A stretch of DNA of 60,636 bases from a virus. Positions 27,229-36,399 of the stretch are shown here, piece after piece. The stretch covers positions 1 to 60,636 of IMG/VR virus record IMGVR_UViG_3300042908_000332. One strand, given 5' to 3'. Position numbers and translations under genes: made by a program. The notes beneath the pieces were generated by a model. That model saw only the letters and a list, made by a program, of their open reading frames with translations, did not search any database and was not told where the DNA came from. Numbering within the stretch: the first letter of the stretch is position 1; every line of letters starts with the position of its first letter.

Positions 27229-29433
27229 ATGAGTTATATGTTCAGCACAGGTAGACTTAGACCTAATAAGCTACAAGGAAAAAAGGATAAGGACTACCAC
27301 AAAGAATATGCGAAGTATTGTCTTGCTATTATGAGCAACTATATTTATCGCAGATATATCAATAAGTGCTTGATCAACTGGTCATTCTTTAAAGGTCAGG
27401 ATGGTCAATGGATCTTCGAAGAAGACATCGAAGCATTCTTTTTGGATGAGTCAGGAGATGTCCGTAACCGACTCAAATGGACAAAAAACGTTATCAAGCC
27501 AATGGTACAGCAGTATGTTGGTAATGCTATTCGTTTATCATACGATGCTCGTGCCAACTGCGTATCTGATTTTGTAATCAACAAGCGTGAGCAGGAACTT
27601 AAAAGACTTAAATCCTTACAAAAGGTTGCTGAGTCAATGCCTTTCTTAAAAGAAATTATTCAAGAAAATAATCCTGTTCTTGATACTGAAATGGAAACAG
27701 AAGAGCTGTTCTACAATACTTTTGTTGAGAATTACGAAAAGGACATTAATAATCTCATTGAGTTCATTGCAAATGAAGTTAACATTGATGAGTTAAAAAC
27801 ACAAATTACTCGTAACCTAGCTCTTTGTGGATTAGGTATCTATAAAGGTTATGAAGCAGGTGAAAATTATATGGCAGAAGCTATTAACCCACTATTCTTT
27901 TTGTGGGATATGTCTGCTAAGAAGCCTGATTTAACTGATGCTGAGTTTATGGGTGAATGGTACTACATGGATAGCCCATCTATCTTTGAGAAGTATCCAC
28001 ACCTAACAAATGATGAGCGTGAGGCAATTGAGAACTACTCAAATCACACGAATCAAAACAATATGCACAAAATTGTAAACGGAATCTATACCATCCCAGG
28101 CGGAAAGGTTCCTACTTACGAAGTATATTGGAAAGATGTAGAGAAGAAAGAATACGGGTGGGTTATGGATGAGTATGGTTATCCTTACTACACCATGGTT
28201 AACGATCCAACTTCTAAGTATACTGATAAAGACCTAATTGAGCCTCAGACTGAAAAGCACAAAGAGGAAATGGGTAACAAGAAGAAACAAACTATCTATG
28301 TAGATATTCTTCGCTACTGCATTATGATTCCTCAAGAGGAGATTGGCTATGGAGATATTGTACTTGAGTACGGAATTATGCCTTACCAAGAGAAAAATCT
28401 TTATGATCCTGCAAATGTTCGTTTCCCTTATAAGTGTTACACTTGGGTATATGACCGCGGAGAGGTTTTAACGCCATTAGATGACGTTATTGATCCACAA
28501 AGGTTCCTTAACCGTACCATATCAGTTATCGAGTCTCAGATGGCAAATATGCGTGGTAGCGGCACTGTTATCTCTAAGTCTGCTGTTGACGATAGAGATG
28601 GAGAGGCTGATATTACAAGAAACATTAATTCATCTAAACCAATCTTCGTAGATACTGACCGTGTTGGATCAGTGCAGAATGCTATTGGTACTTATGGTAC
28701 AAACATTGGTCCTGGAACGCTACAGATGTTCCAAGTTATTCAGGCTGTACAGCAATCTATTCAGGATGTTACAGGTGTGAATGAGGCTATGACGGGTACT
28801 CAAGGTGGTGGAGATGTATTAGTTGGTGTAGTTGAAGCTCAGATTCAACGTGGTTCATTAGTGCAAGAGCCGTTCTATTGGGCATTAACATCTATCTTGC
28901 GTCAGGCATACGAGCATATGGCTACAGTTGGTAAGGCTATCTATCACGACAATCCACGTAAACTTGCTATGATGGTTGGAGATGATGGTCTAGGTAGAAT
29001 TGAAATTACAAAAGACCATTTACTACAGGACTACAGAATCTTTATTAAGCGTTCAGAAACACCTGAGCAAGGAATCAATGCAGCAAATCAGTTATTGTTC
29101 ACATTGCTTCAAGCAGGTATGATTGATCAGATTACTTTTGCTAATTTGTTTAATCGTGCTACACCTGAATTAGTTGCAGATGCATTAAGAAGATTCCAAA
29201 GAGATAAATTGATGGCTCAACAACAAGCAGATAAGGCTTCGAATGAAGGAATGATTCAAGGTCGTGCCGCACAGGCGGATATGATTAGTCAGTTACAACA
29301 AGCTGAACAGGATCAAGAGCAGAAGCAACTTGAGATGCAAGACTTAGCTCATCAGCAAGAAATGGAAAAGGTAGCTTTAAAAGAAGGAGCTAAAACAGAA
29401 AGAGATATAATTAAAATGCAAGGTTTGCAATAA
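27229..29433 (+). CDS. Portal protein
   Basis: 734 residues, the size of podoviral portals of the crAss-like and P22 type. Features: WTKNVIKPMVQQYVGNAIRL near 85, the wing region with PQTEKHKEEMG, a central IDPQRFLNRTISVIESQMAN near 424, SGTVISKSAVDDRDGEADIT, and the crown/stem-like IQAVQQSIQDVTGVNEAMTG near 510, which is typical of portals (VTG...A..G). The C-terminal 70 residues are a glutamine-rich coiled coil (QQAEQDQEQKQLEMQDLAHQ) that could reach into the head. It forms the DNA channel and docks TerL. Confidence 0.88.
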   Translation: MSYMFSTGRLRPNKLQGKKDKDYHKEYAKYCLAIMSNYIYRRYINKCLINWSFFKGQDGQWIFEEDIEAFFLDESGDVRNRLKWTKNVIKPMVQQYVGNAIRLSYDARANCVSDFVINKREQELKRLKSLQKVAESMPFLKEIIQENNPVLDTEMETEELFYNTFVENYEKDINNLIEFIANEVNIDELKTQITRNLALCGLGIYKGYEAGENYMAEAINPLFFLWDMSAKKPDLTDAEFMGEWYYMDSPSIFEKYPHLTNDEREAIENYSNHTNQNNMHKIVNGIYTIPGGKVPTYEVYWKDVEKKEYGWVMDEYGYPYYTMVNDPTSKYTDKDLIEPQTEKHKEEMGNKKKQTIYVDILRYCIMIPQEEIGYGDIVLEYGIMPYQEKNLYDPANVRFPYKCYTWVYDRGEVLTPLDDVIDPQRFLNRTISVIESQMANMRGSGTVISKSAVDDRDGEADITRNINSSKPIFVDTDRVGSVQNAIGTYGTNIGPGTLQMFQVIQAVQQSIQDVTGVNEAMTGTQGGGDVLVGVVEAQIQRGSLVQEPFYWALTSILRQAYEHMATVGKAIYHDNPRKLAMMVGDDGLGRIEITKDHLLQDYRIFIKRSETPEQGINAANQLLFTLLQAGMIDQITFANLFNRATPELVADALRRFQRDKLMAQQQADKASNEGMIQGRAAQADMISQLQQAEQDQEQKQLEMQDLAHQQEMEKVALKEGAKTERDIIKMQGLQ

Positions 29434-29438
29434 ATGAT

Positions 29439-29446
29439 TATTTTTG
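29439..29446 (+). promoter_or_regulatory. Possible -7 box before the scaffold-like gene
   Basis: TATTTTTG, 17 bases before the ATG at 29464, in an otherwise 30-base gap. No clear -33 element. Confidence 0.4.
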
Positions 29447-29463
29447 AACAAATAAAGTAAAGT

Positions 29464-30636
29464 ATGAGCGATACCAACTTCGAAAAAGAAGTTCAGAATG
29501 TCTCTCAGGATATCTTTGACAGCCCAGCTGTTGCGGAACTAGATCCAGGGATGCAGGAACAACTTCGACAAATTGAAGCTTTGGCCGGAATGGACCCAGG
29601 CTTCGCAAACTCTCAGGAGTATAAAGACTTGATGTCTAGCTTACAGGCAAGTAGTCAAGCACCTCAAAACGATGAGGAAGATGAGGACGAAGAGGAAGAA
29701 GATGATAGTGAAGAGCCACAGGGTTCTGACGATGACATCTTCGGAATTATGTCAACTCCAAAAAAGGCAAAAGAAATTAAACTTAATTTTGAGCCACCGA
29801 AGGAGATGATTGACCTTATCTCTAGTCGTTATGGCGTGAATGATGCGTCTAAGTTCTTTTCATCTGTTGAAACGTGGAGAAGTCAAGCCCAAGAAGGGTC
29901 TGAATTGAAACGTGAGTATGAAGCATTAACTGCTGACTTGCAGGCTTTGCCAATGGATTTGCGTTCATCTATTGAGATGTGGGCATCAGGTGAGGACTAC
30001 ACGAAAGCTTTGACTATGACTCAAAGACTGGACTTTTCGGGTGATTTTAAAAATCAAGATCCTGAAAGCCTTGTCCAGCATTATTTTGATGAGCAGTACG
30101 ATGAGATAAATTCCGAACTTGAGAACGGAGATATTTCTGAGTCTGAGTATGAAAATAGGATAAAGCTTCTAGCGAATTCAGCAAAAAGGTTATTTGTCGA
30201 TGACAAAAAAGCATTAGAGAAAGAGCGTGAGGACTTCCTAAATCGTCAGAGGAACGAACAAGAGAATCTGAAGAAGACGGCACTCCTTTCCGTTGAAAAT
30301 CTAAGTAAGGCTTACCCTAACTTCAGTAAGTCCGAGGTCTCTAAGATCCGGAGCATATTGGTTGAGGGGAAAGCAGATAATCTTTTCATGAATGCCGATG
30401 GTACATACAAAGAAGACGCAGCTGAATTAGTTGCTTATGCTATGTACGGCAAGAAGATGCTCGAATCCGTCAAGAAGATTGCCCAGCGTCAAGGTGAAAG
30501 TATGGCTAACCAAAAGATAGTCGATTCAAGTCCGAAGCAATTGCGTAAGCAGAAAGCTTCAGGTCCGAACCAAGGACAAGTTCCTCAGGCGGCACAGCAC
30601 TTGAGTGGTTTATTTAAAGGAGATCCATACGCATAG
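29464..30636 (+). CDS. Acidic scaffold-like head protein
   Basis: 390 residues between portal and coat genes, the normal place for a scaffold. Residues about 68-100 are extremely acidic (NDEEDEDEEEEDDSEEPQ), the middle is helical and charged (FDEQYDEINSELENGDISES), and the C-terminus is basic (KQLRKQKASGPNQGQVPQAA), like scaffold ends that touch the coat. No protease domain is visible. Scaffold is inferred from position and composition. Confidence 0.7.
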   Translation: MSDTNFEKEVQNVSQDIFDSPAVAELDPGMQEQLRQIEALAGMDPGFANSQEYKDLMSSLQASSQAPQNDEEDEDEEEEDDSEEPQGSDDDIFGIMSTPKKAKEIKLNFEPPKEMIDLISSRYGVNDASKFFSSVETWRSQAQEGSELKREYEALTADLQALPMDLRSSIEMWASGEDYTKALTMTQRLDFSGDFKNQDPESLVQHYFDEQYDEINSELENGDISESEYENRIKLLANSAKRLFVDDKKALEKEREDFLNRQRNEQENLKKTALLSVENLSKAYPNFSKSEVSKIRSILVEGKADNLFMNADGTYKEDAAELVAYAMYGKKMLESVKKIAQRQGESMANQKIVDSSPKQLRKQKASGPNQGQVPQAAQHLSGLFKGDPYA

Positions 30637-30669
30637 TAAATTAATTGTAAATTTTTAAACTGAAGCAAA

Positions 30670-31908
30670 ATGGCTTTGTATAATGAACCGAACGTTAAGT
30701 TCACCAACCAGAACTACAACTCCGTAGGATCTGAGTATGCAGCTTTGTATGGTCACGATATCTCGTTACTCGTACAAAAGTTGACTAACCGTGCAATCTT
30801 TGATGCTGCTCCTCAGCAGTTCATGGATCTTAAATTGTTGAACATGGTAGCGGCAGAGCAAGTAAACTCTGACGAATTCTTCTACCAAGAGATGGGTTAC
30901 CAGCGTGAGCCGCTTGTAGCTACAGCTTCTTCTGCTGCTGTTTCTTGGCCTACAACTCAAACAATTTCTGTTACCTCTACAGACAACATTTCAAGCAATA
31001 CAATTATCTCTTATCCTAACGGACAAAAAGGTAGTGTGATTTCTGTTGACACTTCTTTGTTGACTGTAACTGTATCTCCTTACAATGGCGATACTCTTCC
31101 TGCTGTTTCAGCGGATGACATCCTTGCTAACGTATCTTCTGTTGACCACGATGGTTCTGACGGTTTCGCTCAGTACTTCCGTGCTTCTACAATTGAGCGT
31201 GTAAACTACGTTCAGTTGTTCAACAAAGCTATCCGTTACTCTGAAGTTGAGCTTCACAAGTTGAAGACTATGGGTACTACCTCTAACTTCCTTGAAATGG
31301 AACGTAATGCGATGTTCAACCAACACCGTATCGACCTTTCTAACGCATTCTGGACTGGTCAAAAAGGTGAAATCATCACTGCTGACGGTACTCCTGCTAA
31401 AACTACAGGTGGTGTATTCTCTGCTATGGTAGAAGCTGGTGCTCCTAACGCTGTTGCAACTACTGCAACTTTGGTAGATGCATTCGAAGATATCGTATTG
31501 TCTTCTGAATATGGTGACTACGGTCAAGCTCGTATGGCGTTTATGACTCCACGTATGCACCGTGCACTTTCTTTGGCTTACAAAGAAGAACTTACTCGTT
31601 ACGCTCCTAACGATGAGATCGCATTGTTGAACTTGAAAGAAATCAATCTTGGTTCTTCACGTATCGTTCTCGTTCCATTCAAGCGTTTCGAAGATAAGGC
31701 ATCATTCCCAGGTTCTTTCGAGAATCGTATTGTACTTCTTGATATGAAAAACATCAAGCGTACTCAACTTTGGGGTGAGCGTTCAGGTGACACCCTCAAA
31801 TTAGAGGATGGTGTTCCTAAGCGTTACGGTGACGTATGGGTAGACTGCAACATGGGTGTGAAATTCCACAACCCACTTGCTTGTGCATACCTTGACGTTA
31901 ATATGTAA
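30670..31908 (+). CDS. Major capsid protein
   Basis: 412 residues, with biased, high-expression codons. It follows the scaffold-like gene and is followed by a terminator, as coat genes often are. Sequence features fit an HK97-fold coat of the N4/P22-like group: NQNYNSVGSEYAALYGHDIS at the N-terminus, QYFRASTIERVNYVQLFNKA, the long helix region with EMERNAMFNQHRIDLSNAFW, and SRIVLVPFKRFED near 335. A beta insertion (residues 80-155, TQTISVTSTDNISSNTII) could be a surface domain. It forms the shell. Confidence 0.82.
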   Translation: MALYNEPNVKFTNQNYNSVGSEYAALYGHDISLLVQKLTNRAIFDAAPQQFMDLKLLNMVAAEQVNSDEFFYQEMGYQREPLVATASSAAVSWPTTQTISVTSTDNISSNTIISYPNGQKGSVISVDTSLLTVTVSPYNGDTLPAVSADDILANVSSVDHDGSDGFAQYFRASTIERVNYVQLFNKAIRYSEVELHKLKTMGTTSNFLEMERNAMFNQHRIDLSNAFWTGQKGEIITADGTPAKTTGGVFSAMVEAGAPNAVATTATLVDAFEDIVLSSEYGDYGQARMAFMTPRMHRALSLAYKEELTRYAPNDEIALLNLKEINLGSSRIVLVPFKRFEDKASFPGSFENRIVLLDMKNIKRTQLWGERSGDTLKLEDGVPKRYGDVWVDCNMGVKFHNPLACAYLDVNM

Positions 31909-31930
31909 TATCTGTTAACTACTACTAGAT

Positions 31931-31957
31931 GGGGAGGCTTCGGTCTCCCCTCTTTTA
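31931..31957 (+). terminator. Terminator after the coat gene
   Basis: GGGGAG (31931-31936) and CTCCCC (31945-31950) with an eight-base loop containing TTCG, then TCTTTT. Probably leaky, as the next head genes follow without a clear promoter. Confidence 0.7.
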
Positions 31958-31976
31958 AAACTTTAATTTTTTAATT

Positions 31977-32768
31977 ATGCCAGTAAAAAAAGTAAAAGAC
32001 GTTACTCCTGAAACTGAAACTACAGTATTTGAGGAGCTTAACGCACAAGAGATGAAAGAGGAGCAAGTTGTTGTAGAGAAGAAAGAAGAAGCACTTCCTG
32101 TTTCCTTGGTTGAAAAAATGATGAAAGAGCTTGAGGAGAAATTACTCAATAAGTTCACAAGTCAAATCAATAAACTTAAGACAGCAGAAGCTCAAAAAAC
32201 AATTGACTCTGACTTACAATATGTTGAGGAACTTAAAGAGGATTGGTTAGAGCAACCTGTTGTATTCTTTGCGTTCTCTATGAACTTCTCTATTCACGGT
32301 GATAAGAAACGTGGTGTAGAAAGCCTGCCTCCGCATGGTGCAATCAAATTCAAGCCATTGGTTCGTACAAAGCGAAAGCGTAACCGTGACGTTCAAGTTA
32401 TTTCTGTATCATCTATCAAGGTGAATTCTGCATCAGAAGTTGAATACCTACGTAACCACAGCCAATATGGTATCGCATTCTTTGAGAATATGACATCAGC
32501 TATGGCGGTAGACTCTACTTGGGCACAAAAAATGATGGAGGCTCAACAGTCTATTTCACGTCTTTCTGATATGCAAATTATTGCTCGTATCCAACAAGAA
32601 GGTTTATCTGTTACTCAAAGCCCTGAGGCTATGCGTAGACAGCTTGTTGAGTTAACGGCAGAGCGTGCTAAAAAGCAGCAAGACCAATTATTGTACGGTA
32701 GCTTGAAGCAATCTAGCTTGGAGCGTGGTACAAACCGAGTTATTACTGAAAAAACAATTATTAATTAA
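31977..32768 (+). CDS. Hypothetical virion protein after the coat gene
   Basis: 263 residues. The first 75 are a charged, glutamate/lysine-rich coiled coil (QEMKEEQVVVEKKEEALPVS, MMKELEEKLLNKF). The middle is beta-rich with PPHGAIKFKPLVRTKRKRNR, and the end is helical. Not recognised. Position suggests a head-completion or cement protein. Confidence 0.7.
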   Translation: MPVKKVKDVTPETETTVFEELNAQEMKEEQVVVEKKEEALPVSLVEKMMKELEEKLLNKFTSQINKLKTAEAQKTIDSDLQYVEELKEDWLEQPVVFFAFSMNFSIHGDKKRGVESLPPHGAIKFKPLVRTKRKRNRDVQVISVSSIKVNSASEVEYLRNHSQYGIAFFENMTSAMAVDSTWAQKMMEAQQSISRLSDMQIIARIQQEGLSVTQSPEAMRRQLVELTAERAKKQQDQLLYGSLKQSSLERGTNRVITEKTIIN

Positions 32769-32770
32769 CC

Positions 32771-33529
32771 ATGATACTAGCACAGGATCTACGTAACCAA
32801 ATGGCTTTCGCACTAGATGCGGAGAACTCTGATCATTATCTTGATGATTTAGATTATATTCCTGCCATTAATGCATCTGTCAAATGGTTGACAAACGTAG
32901 TGAATGCTGCTTATGGTGAAGATAAATTAGGGGAAGAGTTCTTTAGGGACTTAGCATACTCAGGGGTGTTCCAAACAACGAACACCTCTAGAGTTTCCCT
33001 AAACGTATTCCCTAGTGAAGTATGGACAATTTTAGGCGTCTATGCTAATCCAACAACATCTGTTATTGCAGGGTATCCACCTGTTCCTACTCCAGATGTG
33101 ACGAAAAGTTACTTTTTAAGCAATCTTCGTCATTTAGCATCTTCTGATTCTTGCAAAAGATTGAATGTAGAGGAATGGTCAACTAATACAAATAACCCAT
33201 TTGAAGCAGGTTACGATGGAGATCAGATATGTGATGCTCTAAAACTATATGCTTATATGTCTCCTTTTAATTATGAAGGAGTTAACTCAGGAGTTAATTC
33301 TGCTGAATTAGAGGTAAGACCTTCTATAGTCAATGGTAAGATTACTGTGTTCTGGGCTAAAAAACCATCACCAATTACTTCTTTGTCTGAAAACATAGAA
33401 TTCCCTAACAGTGTATTCCAATTGTTATTTGATAAAGCTTTAAACTATATTGCCTATAAACAAGGTGATCAGACTAACATCTATGGTGTTACATCTCAAG
33501 ATATTCAACAACTATTAAGCGTAATGTAA
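32771..33529 (+). CDS. Neck/ring-type protein 1
   Basis: 252 residues, MILAQDLRNQMAFALDAENS at the start, then YIPAINASVKWLTNVVNAAY. This opening of short helices followed by beta strands (LNVFPSEVWTILGVYANPTT) is like the head-tail connector or ring proteins that follow the coat gene in short-tailed Bacteroidota phages. Homology is not certain by eye. It is one of three similar-sized genes in a row. Confidence 0.65.
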   Translation: MILAQDLRNQMAFALDAENSDHYLDDLDYIPAINASVKWLTNVVNAAYGEDKLGEEFFRDLAYSGVFQTTNTSRVSLNVFPSEVWTILGVYANPTTSVIAGYPPVPTPDVTKSYFLSNLRHLASSDSCKRLNVEEWSTNTNNPFEAGYDGDQICDALKLYAYMSPFNYEGVNSGVNSAELEVRPSIVNGKITVFWAKKPSPITSLSENIEFPNSVFQLLFDKALNYIAYKQGDQTNIYGVTSQDIQQLLSVM

Positions 33530-33530
33530 G

Positions 33531-34259
33531 ATGACGTATAGATATGTAATATATGACCTAGATAAGAGCTTTAATGCTGCTTTTGATGATGCTGATTTTA
33601 CATTAAATCAAATCCTATATTGGGTTATGGTTGTGGCTAATAGAATGCGTTTACAGCAAACTATGGCTACTAATACGGACTTGTTTACTTCTACTTTTAA
33701 CAATGTAGAGGTTAAGACCGATTCTAAAGGAAGAAAATACATTGATTTACCGGTGCAGATTATGGATTTGCCTAATAACTCCGGTGTAATCTATATCACA
33801 TATAATGAGGAAACTTGCAAATGCGAGGGTCCTTCTTTTGCTCAAGTATGGTTTCAGGGCGTAAACTTGGGTAGTGTTCAGCACTTGTACTTAGATGAGT
33901 ATACTAAGCCTAGCGCTAAAAATCCTTACTTCTATCGTATTGGAGATCACATTGATGGTGTTAAAGTAAACAGAATCTATCTACTTGGATTAGAGTGTGT
34001 TCCTGTTAAGGATGTTGAGATTGCAGTAAAAGCAACTCTTGACCCAAAAACACTATGTAATTTAGATGAGGATATTCCATTGCCAGAAGAAATGATTCAG
34101 GAATTAATGATGCAAGTACTACAGCTTGGTAGATTTGTTATGTTGATGCCGAAAGAGAATATTAATGATGGAGAGGATGATGCAGAAATTGATCCAAGGT
34201 TATACGCTAACAGATCTATCCCTACCCCTGATACAACCACTCAACAAACCGCACAATAA
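33531..34259 (+). CDS. Neck/ring-type protein 2
   Basis: 242 residues, MTYRYVIYDLDKSFNAAFDD then ILYWVMVVANRMRLQQTMAT, which is a connector-like helical start. Beta-rich middle (GVIYITYNEETCKCEGPSFA) and acidic helical end. It shares its last base with the next gene. I infer a ring or adaptor protein from position. Confidence 0.65.
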   Translation: MTYRYVIYDLDKSFNAAFDDADFTLNQILYWVMVVANRMRLQQTMATNTDLFTSTFNNVEVKTDSKGRKYIDLPVQIMDLPNNSGVIYITYNEETCKCEGPSFAQVWFQGVNLGSVQHLYLDEYTKPSAKNPYFYRIGDHIDGVKVNRIYLLGLECVPVKDVEIAVKATLDPKTLCNLDEDIPLPEEMIQELMMQVLQLGRFVMLMPKENINDGEDDAEIDPRLYANRSIPTPDTTTQQTAQ

Positions 34260-35029
34260 TGACTTCTAACGACTACGTATCCATAGAGCACTTATTAGCA
34301 GAAGTTACTGCTACAGTGAACGACACAGATTACAAGAAGGGCTTTCCTAAGGGATGGTACATTTCTCGTATTCAAGATGCTATGCAGGAGTTGTCATTTG
34401 ATACCTTTTGGTTAAAGGTTCAGCAGGACGTTGAATTTCCTGAGAACTGTCAGCTTGAAATGCCTAAGAATACGTTTAACATTCGTGAAATATACCTATA
34501 CAATGGTTCTTTATGTAACCCACAGAAGACTCAGATGGTATATTGGAAGCGTTTGTTTAATAATACAGCTAGTGGCGATGGCTATACAGCACAGGTAAAA
34601 GATGATGGCAGTAATGGTTCTGATATCTATCAGCCTAATCAGCGTGTTTACACGGGTAATATGCAGGGTTTTTATGGACCTAAATACTACTATAACGTAT
34701 TAAATGGATTGGTTATGTTCAGTAGAGAATGTAAAGGATATTCATTTGTTCGTATTGTGTACAATGGTATGGGCGTGGAGAATGGTGATTTACCTGTTAT
34801 TCCTAGATTCTTTGAGCGTGCTGTAGTTGACTACGTTGAAGAGAAGTTCTACAATGCTATGAAAGCTCGTGACGTTAGAATGTATCGCCCTTTATGGACA
34901 GATGCATATCAGAAACTCAATGACCTTGTAAACGGAAGCTGGAATAAAGCTAAAAAACGTATCAAGGCTATGGATTCCAAAGAGAAAGCCTCTATGGAAG
35001 AATACATCTCATCAATGTACCATAAGTAA
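34259..35029 (+). CDS. Neck/ring-type protein 3
   Basis: 256 residues, MTSNDYVSIEHLLAEVTATV then GFPKGWYISRIQDAMQELSF, the same helix-first build as gene 32771. The central YWKRLFNNTASGDGYTAQVK and RVYTGNMQGFYGPKYYYNVL and the late VDYVEEKFYNAMKARD are reminiscent of tail-adaptor proteins. It overlaps the previous gene in a TAATG. The role is inferred. Confidence 0.65.
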   Translation: MTSNDYVSIEHLLAEVTATVNDTDYKKGFPKGWYISRIQDAMQELSFDTFWLKVQQDVEFPENCQLEMPKNTFNIREIYLYNGSLCNPQKTQMVYWKRLFNNTASGDGYTAQVKDDGSNGSDIYQPNQRVYTGNMQGFYGPKYYYNVLNGLVMFSRECKGYSFVRIVYNGMGVENGDLPVIPRFFERAVVDYVEEKFYNAMKARDVRMYRPLWTDAYQKLNDLVNGSWNKAKKRIKAMDSKEKASMEEYISSMYHK

Positions 35030-35035
35030 TTAGCT

Positions 35036-35446
35036 ATGCCAGGGGAAGATAAATTAATAACTAGAAAAAGAAAAGCAATAGCTAAGGCTATCAGAAGTGA
35101 GGTTACACCATTGCAAAATGAAGATGGATCCGTTTCAACTCACGTTATGTCTAGTGGAGAGGGAGGAAGTGGTAAATATAAATACACTGTAAACCCAACC
35201 GTATTTCCGAATGATGGAGGGAAAACATGGACTGATTTAAGAGATAATCCTAGAGCAGCGTATGAAGAAGCTCAAAAAAGAGGAGAGGTATTTGGGTTTA
35301 AATCAGCAAAACGTGCTGAAAAATTTAGCTATGGATCATGGAAACCAGGTGATGATAGACGTGAAGCAATGTCAAATTACAGAGCTGATAAAAGATCTGG
35401 AAACCTATACACTCAATCTGAGGATTTTAAAAATAGAAAAAAATAA
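35036..35446 (+). CDS. Small basic virion-associated protein
   Basis: 136 residues, lysine/arginine rich (DKLITRKRKAIAKAIRSEVT; EKFSYGSWKPGDDRREAMSN) with a glycine-rich turn SSGEGGSGKYKYTVNPTVFP. The central YKYTVNPTVFPNDGGKTWTD plus EEAQKRGEVFGFKSAKRAE is a pattern I recall from Bacteroidota podovirus proteins in this position. Function unknown; perhaps a packaged peptide-like protein. Confidence 0.7.
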   Translation: MPGEDKLITRKRKAIAKAIRSEVTPLQNEDGSVSTHVMSSGEGGSGKYKYTVNPTVFPNDGGKTWTDLRDNPRAAYEEAQKRGEVFGFKSAKRAEKFSYGSWKPGDDRREAMSNYRADKRSGNLYTQSEDFKNRKK

Positions 35447-35452
35447 TTAGTA

Positions 35453-35725
35453 ATGCCACAGACACTCAAGAAAGAGTTGATGAAGTGCAATTCGCCTAAG
35501 TCAACACCTAGTCACCCAAAAAAGTCTCACGTTGTCAAGGCGTGCTCAGGTGGTGTAGAGAAAATTATTCGCTTTGGACAGCAAGGCGTAAAGGGTTCAC
35601 CTAAGAAAGCAGGTGAGTCTGAGGCATATGCTAACCGTAGAAAAAGATTTAAGGCTCGTCACTCTAAGAATATTGCTAAGGGTAAAATGAGTGCTGCATA
35701 CTGGTCGAATGTCGTAAAATGGTGA
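35453..35725 (+). CDS. Small basic structural protein (AAYW family)
   Basis: 90 residues. The end RRKRFKARHSKNIAKGKMSA then AYWSNVVKW is a pattern widespread in marine and freshwater short-tailed phages. The first half has three cysteines or turns (KCNSPKSTPSHPKKSHVVKA). It is basic and probably packaged with DNA. Its stop codon originally overlapped the start of the 63-residue gene now at 36207; an HNH gene has been placed between them (see the repeat at 35714 and 36202). Confidence 0.75.
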   Translation: MPQTLKKELMKCNSPKSTPSHPKKSHVVKACSGGVEKIIRFGQQGVKGSPKKAGESEAYANRRKRFKARHSKNIAKGKMSAAYWSNVVKW

Positions 35726-36213
35726 TTATGGTTTACAAAAAAGAAGACGGTAGATTTTATAAGTTGTGCCCAAATTGCAATGAAGAGCAAAGTTATTTAA
35801 GAAAAAATTATGCTGAAGAATCATTAAGATTAGGTAAATTTTGTAAAAAATGCAGCAATAAAGATTCCGAAAGCAATGGTCACCAAGGGCACTATAAAAA
35901 TGTTCTTAGAAAATCTTTTGCTCATAAGTATCGATCTAATGCTTTGCTTAGGGGTATAATTTGGGATGTTTCTTTTGATTATCTTGCAGACTTATTAATA
36001 GAGCAAGATTTTAAATGCGCTTTAACTGGATGGGATATTCACGCAATGGAAGTTAATAGCCCGGCATCACTAGATAGGATTGATAGTTCTATAGGTTACG
36101 TTGAAGGAAATGTTCAATGGGTGGCAATTAAAGTAAATATGATGAAGCAAAGATACACTCAACAAGATTTTATAGATGTGTGTATTGCGGTATCTAATAA
36201 AGTAAAATGGTGA
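35714..36213 (+). repeat. 12-base direct repeats flanking an HNH gene
   Basis: GTAAAATGGTGA occurs at 35714-35725 and 36202-36213. The first contains the stop of the AAYW gene and the start of the HNH gene; the second contains the stop of the HNH gene and the start of the 63-residue gene. The cassette between the copies is exactly the HNH gene. Confidence 0.85.
35719..36213 (+). CDS. HNH homing endonuclease inserted between structural genes
   Basis: 164 residues. A zinc pair CPNCNE and KFCKKC near the start is followed by a helical part and the late HNH module: LLIEQDFKCALTGWDIHAME, SPASLDRIDSSIGYVEGNVQ and WVAIKVN. The same SLDRID...GYVEGNVQ signature is found in the enzyme at 58076-58810, so both are one family. 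The exact 12-base repeats at its ends and the preserved overlaps with both neighbours mark it as a recent mobile insertion. An ATG nine bases in is an alternative start. Confidence 0.88.
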   Translation: MVIMVYKKEDGRFYKLCPNCNEEQSYLRKNYAEESLRLGKFCKKCSNKDSESNGHQGHYKNVLRKSFAHKYRSNALLRGIIWDVSFDYLADLLIEQDFKCALTGWDIHAMEVNSPASLDRIDSSIGYVEGNVQWVAIKVNMMKQRYTQQDFIDVCIAVSNKVKW

Positions 36214-36398
36214 GAAACATATTTGATATGGCTGAAGTTAAAGGTCTTGGCGATGTAGTAGAAAAGGTCGCTAGAATTACTCAAATGGATAAAGTTGCTA
36301 AATTTGTTGCTAAAGCATCTGGTGATAAGTCAGGCGGCTGTAGTAGCTGCCAACAAAGAAAAGATACTTTAAATAAGCGTTTCCCATTTAAGAAATAA
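36207..36398 (+). CDS. Small virion-region protein with CxxC
   Basis: 63 residues, MVRNIFDMAEVKGLGDVVEK then VARITQMDKVAKFVAKASGD and the end KSGGCSSCQQRKDTLNKRFP. The single CSSC plus QQRKDTLNK-type tail is common in small proteins found just before the large tail-hub gene in short-tailed phages. Amphipathic helix first. Role not known. Its start overlaps the HNH stop because of the duplicated junction. Confidence 0.7.
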   Translation: MVRNIFDMAEVKGLGDVVEKVARITQMDKVAKFVAKASGDKSGGCSSCQQRKDTLNKRFPFKK

Positions 36399-36399
36399 T

